NCBI GenBank assembly: GCA_003449495.1
Contig: DMHJ01000091.1
Location: forward strand, 786 to 9,013
Direction: 5' to 3'
Length of the DNA: 8,228 nt
Origin: Clostridiales bacterium UBA8153
GTDB taxonomy: Bacteria > Bacillota > Sulfobacillia > UBA8153
Shown here in pieces: positions 4,934 through 8,228 of this stretch (positions are counted from its first letter, which is position 1; each line of letters begins with the position of its first letter). Made by a program: the position numbers and the translations under genes. The notes under the pieces were generated by a model that was given only the letters and a program-made list of their open reading frames with translations, had not been told where the DNA came from and searched no databases.

Positions 4934-6496
4934 ATGGCCTACACGGCCCTGTATCGCGAGTGGAGACCCCAGTCCTTCTCTGAAGTGGTCGGACAGCACC
5001 ACATCAGCCGCACGCTCCTTAACGCCCTCAAGCATGACCAAGTGTCCCACGCATACTTGTTCTCGGGCCCCCGGGGTACGGGCAAGACCACGGTGGCCAA
5101 ACTGCTGGCGAAGGCCGTTAACTGCCTGGCAGCTCCGGGCGATCGGCCGTGTAATGCCTGTCCTGCCTGCAATTCCATTACGGCGGGTGTCTCCGTGGAT
5201 GTTCAGGAGATGGATGCCGCCTCGAACCGTGGGATCGACGAAATTCGTGATCTCAGGGACAGAGTCCGCTACCTACCTGTGGAGTATCGCAAGAAAGTCT
5301 ACATTATAGATGAAGTCCACATGCTTACCGAGCCAGCGTTCAACGCGCTCCTCAAGACCCTCGAGGAACCACCGAAGCACGTCCTTTTCATCCTGGCCAC
5401 CACCGAGCCGCACAAGCTGCCGGCCACCATCGTGTCCCGTTGCCAACGGTTTGACTTTCACCGGCTGGACATCAAGCTCATTACAGATCGGTTGCAGCAA
5501 GTGGTGCAGGCCCGGGGTGCCAACGTCACCCCGGCGGCGCTCTGGACCATGGCCAAGGCTTCGGAAGGTGCCATGCGGGATGCCCTCAGCCTGCTGGATC
5601 AATGTCTAGCTATGGGCGCCGGTGTCGTTGATGTCGGTGAAGTTCAGGGGATGCTGGGACAGGCCGGAGAGGACGCGTTTGAGGATATCTGCCGCGCGCT
5701 GGTCGACCGGGACTTGGGCCGGCTGGTCCGGAGACTGGAGGCGATCACCGCGGCCGGCCAGGACTGGCGCCAACTCACGCTGGGGCTGAGCCAGTACCTG
5801 CGCGACATCCTGCTGGTGAAGCTGTGTGGCGCAGAGGCGCCGGTAGACGCCCATGACCCGGCGCGGCTTGATGTCCTTGGCCACTTCGCGCAAGCGCTCC
5901 CGGAGAGCCAGCTGTACCAGGCGCTGGAGACCCTGGCCGGTGTAGAGGAGGCCATACGTCGTACGGGAAGAGGCCGGCTGCTTCTTGAACTGGCCCTCAT
6001 CAAGCTGGCGGCGCCCGTATTCCCGGGCGAGGGGGTGCCGGTGCCGCCGCCGGAGGTTGCCCAAGACCGGGAGGTTCCCAAGGCGCCAATCCCGACCGGA
6101 GGGACGCCGCCCCGGGAAACGCCGCCGTCAGTGCGGCCTGCCCGGGATGACCTGCAGTGCAAGTGGGAAGCGGTCATGGACCGGCTGAAGAAGTCAAGGC
6201 AAATGTCGGTTCACGCTACGCTGCAACCCGTCCGGGTAGCCTGGGGTGAGGACGAAAACCTCCAGCTGGTCTACGCTCGCGAGTATGACTTTCATAAGAG
6301 CAGGATGGAACAGGACGCCGCCTGCCACCGCGTTCTCGAGGCCGCGCTACGCGAGGTATTCGGAAGGCCCGTGACCTTCAAGATAAGCGGTGAAGAAGGG
6401 ATGCAGGCGCCGGCCGGATCGTGCGATCCCAAGGCGGACCCCGTGGTTAAACTGGCCTTGGAGCTTTTTGATGGAGAGATCATAAAAGGTACTTGA
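4934..6496 (+). CDS. dnaX: DNA polymerase III tau subunit DnaX
   Basis: DnaX is the clamp-loader motor and polymerase organiser of the replisome. This 520-residue form starts MAYTALYREWRPQSFSEVVG, the usual N-terminus. Walker A GPRGTGKTT is at 45-53, zinc cysteines at 64, 73, 76 and 79, Walker B IIDEVHML at 124-131, the sensor segment FILATTEPHKLP at 152-163 and SRC at 168-170 with the arginine finger. Domain III follows, and from about 370 a proline-rich linker leads to the C-terminal tau domain. I chose ATG 4934 over the further open frame back to 4706 because conservation begins there and GGGAG lies at 4921-4925. Length is normal for Firmicutes. No A-rich slippery site is visible, so a shorter gamma product by frameshift is not indicated. 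ybaB follows after 13 nt. Confidence 0.96.
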   Translation: MAYTALYREWRPQSFSEVVGQHHISRTLLNALKHDQVSHAYLFSGPRGTGKTTVAKLLAKAVNCLAAPGDRPCNACPACNSITAGVSVDVQEMDAASNRGIDEIRDLRDRVRYLPVEYRKKVYIIDEVHMLTEPAFNALLKTLEEPPKHVLFILATTEPHKLPATIVSRCQRFDFHRLDIKLITDRLQQVVQARGANVTPAALWTMAKASEGAMRDALSLLDQCLAMGAGVVDVGEVQGMLGQAGEDAFEDICRALVDRDLGRLVRRLEAITAAGQDWRQLTLGLSQYLRDILLVKLCGAEAPVDAHDPARLDVLGHFAQALPESQLYQALETLAGVEEAIRRTGRGRLLLELALIKLAAPVFPGEGVPVPPPEVAQDREVPKAPIPTGGTPPRETPPSVRPARDDLQCKWEAVMDRLKKSRQMSVHATLQPVRVAWGEDENLQLVYAREYDFHKSRMEQDAACHRVLEAALREVFGRPVTFKISGEEGMQAPAGSCDPKADPVVKLALELFDGEIIKGT

Positions 6497-6509
6497 GGGG
6501 GTGTGACCC

Positions 6510-6839
6510 ATGAACCGGGGCGGCTTTGGTGGTATGGACATGGGCAAGATGATGAAGCAGTTCCAGAAAATCCAGGCCGAAATCGCCAAGTTGCAGGAGG
6601 AGATCGCTTCCCGCACCGTGGAGGCCTCTGCAGGCGGCGGGGCAGTGCGAGTGGTGGTCTCCGGGGGACGGGAGCTCCGGGACATCCAGATTACGTCTGA
6701 CGCCACCGATGACCTGGAGCTCCTCCAAGACCTCATCATCGTGGCGGTAAACGAGGGGTTGCGTAAGGCGGAGGAGATGGCCAACTCGGAGCTGGCCAAA
6801 GTAACGGGAGGGCTCGGCCTTCCACCTGGCCTACTCTAG
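6510..6839 (+). CDS. ybaB: YbaB/EbfC nucleoid-associated protein (YaaK)
   Basis: The 109-residue product has the family pattern: a glycine/methionine-rich start (MNRGGFGGMDMGKMMKQFQK), a helix with Q-x-E-I-A-K-L-Q-E-E-I, then GGGAVRVVVSGGRELRDIQI and an EGLRKAEEMANSELAKVTGG helix. The family forms small dimers that bind DNA with low sequence specificity. The gene sits between dnaX and recR in most bacteria and may link nucleoid structure with replication or recombination. GAGGGGG at 6494-6500 supports the ATG and overlaps the dnaX stop. recR starts 21 nt after its end. The call is firm, the cellular role in this lineage less so. Confidence 0.94.
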   Translation: MNRGGFGGMDMGKMMKQFQKIQAEIAKLQEEIASRTVEASAGGGAVRVVVSGGRELRDIQITSDATDDLELLQDLIIVAVNEGLRKAEEMANSELAKVTGGLGLPPGLL

Positions 6840-6860
6840 CCATGGACGGAGCTGAGCTAG

Positions 6861-7457
6861 GTGATCTATCCCGGGCCCGTGGCCAGGCTCATTGAAGAGC
6901 TGGGCAGACTACCCGGCGTGGGGCCCAAGACGGCCCAACGCCTGGCTTTTCACATCTTAGCGACTGATATCCATGAGGTGCAGCGGCTGGCCGAGGCCTT
7001 GCTGGCGGCGAAAGCGCAGACTGTCAACTGCAGCGTGTGTCACAACATAACCGATGTGGATCCCTGCCGGCTGTGCAGGAACCCGGAACGGGACCGGCAG
7101 CTGGTCTGCGTGGTGGAGAGTCCCAAGGATGTGGCAGCGCTGGAACGCTCACACGAGTACCGCGGGCTCTATCACGTGCTCCACGGTGCCTGGTCGCCCA
7201 TAGCGGGAGTGGGGCCGGAGCAGCTGCGCATCAAGGAACTGGTGGATCGCCTGAAGGCAGGTGGTATCGTCGAGGTCATCTTGGCCACCAACCCGGACCT
7301 GGAGGGCGAAGCCACGGCCATGTACCTTTCCCGCCTGCTCAGAACCCTAGGGGTTAAGGTGACCCGCATAGCCCACGGGCTTCCGGTAGGGGGCGAGCTG
7401 GACTACGCCGCCGATGACACCATCGCCCGTGCCCTTCAGGGACGCCGCGAGATGTAG
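6861..7457 (+). CDS. recR: Recombination mediator protein RecR
   Basis: RecR works with RecO (and RecF) to load RecA on SSB-covered single-stranded DNA at gaps. The 198 residues show a helix-hairpin-helix LPGVGPKTAQRLAFHIL (17-33), a four-cysteine zinc finger (C57, C60, C69, C72), and a Toprim domain with VCVVESPKD (82-90) and ATNPDLEGEATA (142-153). The C-terminal block is IAHGLPVGGELDYA with ALQGRR near the end. Length equals the usual 195-200. The start is GTG at 6861, with GGAG at 6848-6851, 9 nt upstream. MIYPGPVARLIEELGRLPG is the usual N-terminus. Last gene of the tight dnaX-ybaB-recR group. Confidence 0.97.
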   Translation: MIYPGPVARLIEELGRLPGVGPKTAQRLAFHILATDIHEVQRLAEALLAAKAQTVNCSVCHNITDVDPCRLCRNPERDRQLVCVVESPKDVAALERSHEYRGLYHVLHGAWSPIAGVGPEQLRIKELVDRLKAGGIVEVILATNPDLEGEATAMYLSRLLRTLGVKVTRIAHGLPVGGELDYAADDTIARALQGRREM

Positions 7458-7466
7458 GAGGCAGAC

Positions 7467-7540
7467 GCGGGCCGGGGTTCTGGGTCTAATCCCGGGGTGA
7501 AGCTCCTGTGACAGGAGAACACACCGGGGAGGTGGCCCGC
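7467..7540 (+). promoter_or_regulatory. Strongly foldable leader covering the yaaL ribosome binding site
   Basis: An extended hairpin can form from CCCGGGGTG (7491-7499) with CACACCGGG (7520-7528), one mismatch. After a small internal loop it continues as CTCCTG (7503-7508) with CAGGAG (7512-7517), closed by a TGA triloop. An outer helix GCGGGCC (7467-7473) with GGCCCGC (7534-7540) ends one base before the yaaL ATG. The ribosome binding site GGGGAGG (7526-7532) is partly inside the hairpin and flanked by the outer helix. CTCC at 7503-7506 could alternatively pair with GGAG of that site. No U-run follows, so it is not a terminator. A translation-control role is inference. Confidence 0.45.
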
Positions 7541-7541
7541 C

Positions 7542-7739
7542 ATGGGCAGTGGCCTTTGGCCTGCGATCTGGGCGGCGGCGCTGGAACTGATGAACCGCCA
7601 AAGCCCTCGTGCCGAACAGTCGGAAGCTGCACTCATCCACGATAAGGGTAGGGCGGCCCGGCGAGACGATGAAACGGCTTACGTGCACTTCAACTTGGCA
7701 ACAGAATCCGACCTGGTGGAGGTATCCCACGTCGCTTAG
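7542..7739 (+). CDS. yaaL: Short YaaL-like (DUF2508) protein, C-terminus probably lost
   Basis: The 65-residue product carries RAARRDDETAYVHFNLATES followed by DLVE. This resembles the DUF2508/YaaL core, where 'A-x-R-x-W-x-x-A-x-x-x-F-N-x-V-T-x-P-D-L-I/V-D' is followed by an 'A-I-Y-x-L-E-A-A-E-x-R-Y' helix. That final helix is absent: the frame ends with V-S-H-V-A and TAG. None of the other frames after 7720 gives a clear continuation. The tryptophan usual after R-R-D is replaced by D. The ribosome binding site GGGGAGG at 7526-7532 lies 9 nt before the ATG. YaaL is a small soluble protein of unknown function encoded between recR and bofA in spore formers, the position here. It may be a decayed gene, given the state of bofA behind it. 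Confidence 0.65.
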   Translation: MGSGLWPAIWAAALELMNRQSPRAEQSEAALIHDKGRAARRDDETAYVHFNLATESDLVEVSHVA

Positions 7740-7815
7740 GTTCTAGCCTGATCCGGACAAGCATAGCATCCAGGGAGCTACGCTCACGGAATGGTGCCCG
7801 GTAGACCATGCCAGA

Positions 7816-8071
7816 TTAGCGGCAGTGGTGCTGGTGACCGCATGCGTGCTCCTGGCGTCTGGGGGTCTTGGCCAAGCCGATGCGCTGGGCCCTGATGGCG
7901 TTTTCCCGGATGGCCATCGGCGTGGTGACGTTAGCGTCCTTAACTTGACGAGCCCTTGGTCGGGAGTGCATTTGCCGGTGAATCCCGTGTCTTCTGCCAT
8001 CGTGGGACTGCTGGGGCATCTCCGGCATCGGCCTGCTCTACGCGCTTCAGCGACTACTGGTGGGGCCCTAG
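7816..8071 (+). pseudogene. bofA: bofA with three one-base length changes
   Basis: BofA is a small membrane protein that holds the pro-sigma-K protease SpoIVFB inactive during sporulation. No single frame encodes it, but four joined segments do. LAAVVLVTACVLLASG reads up to the G5 run at 7861-7865. VLAKPMRWALMAFSRMAIGV and TLA read in the next frame to CC at 7938-7939. LNLTSPWSGVHLPVNPVSSA and IVGLLG follow to the G4 run at 8013-8016. ISGIGLLYALQRLLVGP and TAG at 8069-8071 finish it. Removing one G, adding one C and removing one G restores about 85 codons, close to the 87 of Bacillus BofA. HLPVNPVSSAIVGLLG is the family hallmark. An ATG at 7808 would join if one more base were missing near 7816. 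Either the gene is decaying or the sequence has run-length errors. Confidence 0.8.
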
Positions 8072-8079
8072 GACGCCTG

Positions 8080-8102
8080 CCCCGCCCGCCCCTGCCATCC
8101 CC
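8080..8102 (-). other. Predicted G-quadruplex motif on the minus strand
   Basis: The plus strand has C-runs at 8080-8083, 8085-8087, 8089-8092 and 8099-8102, so the minus strand has four G-runs of 3-4 with loops of 1, 1 and 6 nt. This meets the usual G3+N1-7 rule. More C-runs at 8112-8116 and 8124-8127 extend it. It lies in the 120-nt gap after bofA. No role is known here. Confidence 0.4.
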
Positions 8103-8194
8103 GCATACACACCCCCTCTCTTACCCCGGCGGCCAGGCCTTCCCGGCAGGTCACTTCACGATTGCGGACATCTCTAGCTGAGGCGACGAAATAG

Positions 8195-8228
8195 ATGAGG
8201 ACCGTCTCGCTTTCGTTTATACTGGTAG
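8195..8228 (+). CDS. Possible start of a next gene, cut by the window edge
   Basis: ATG at 8195 opens MRTVSLSFILV to the window end, which resembles the start of a signal peptide or membrane segment. GAGG at 8180-8183 could be its ribosome binding site, at a longish distance. The same bases include TATACT (8218-8223), which could instead be a -10 box. In Bacillus bofA is followed by an rRNA operon, so a promoter is a real alternative. Eleven codons do not decide it. Confidence 0.25.
   Translation, partial: MRTVSLSFILV

Noticed and set aside
6180..6215. A possible dnaX programmed frameshift site at the lysine-rich stretch
   Set aside because: The bases are mixed AAG codons without an A-AAA-AAG heptamer or long A-run, so no slippery site is supported.
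8072..8181. C-terminal part of the 118-codon frame that starts at 7825
   Set aside because: After the third bofA frame change it only runs on by chance through proline-rich codons of the C-rich tract.

Overview
The window looks like a chromosomal segment of a GC-rich, endospore-forming Firmicute of the Clostridia/Moorella-Desulfotomaculum kind. The main reason is gene order. An SRP RNA gene is followed by dnaX, ybaB/yaaK, recR, a yaaL-like gene and bofA, the order seen near the Bacillus subtilis origin and in many spore formers. The long SRP RNA (about 271 nt, with a closed Alu-type end) also fits Gram-positives. The lineage below that level is inference.

Left part (1-1960): accessory DNA. 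It starts with the 3' end of a DUF1670-like gene. Next come an apparent deletion scar, a C-terminal remnant of an unidentified acidic protein, and two intact, tightly coupled genes. The first encodes a coiled-coil protein with a J-domain-like HPD segment, the second a stand-alone HIRAN-domain protein. These two genes look visibly richer in A+T than the flanks and were probably acquired by transfer. About 300 nt without a recognisable gene follows.

Middle part, minus strand (1963-3370): an oadB/gcdB-type sodium-pump decarboxylase beta subunit is followed by a very small OadG-like gamma subunit (48-51 aa). No alpha or biotin-carrier gene is nearby, so the rest of the pump would have to be encoded elsewhere.

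Middle part, plus strand (3472-4690): a dense stable-RNA unit with a good sigma-A-type promoter. It holds tRNA-Arg(ACG), tRNA-Arg(CCT), tadA, tRNA-Ser(CGA), tRNA-Ser(GGA), the SRP RNA and a hairpin terminator. TadA deaminates A34 of tRNA-Arg(ACG), so enzyme and substrate share a locus. The last 22 nt of tadA lie inside tRNA-Ser(CGA).

Right part (4934-8228): dnaX, ybaB and recR form a compact operon. A strongly foldable leader separates recR from a short yaaL-like gene. Behind it lies a bofA copy whose BofA sequence can be read only by correcting three one-base length changes in or beside G or C runs. The last 34 nt may open a new gene.

No phage, CRISPR array or complete insertion sequence was seen. 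The most interesting items are the J-protein/HIRAN pair, the tadA-tRNA arrangement, the hidden OadG-like gene, the broken bofA and the recR-yaaL leader fold.
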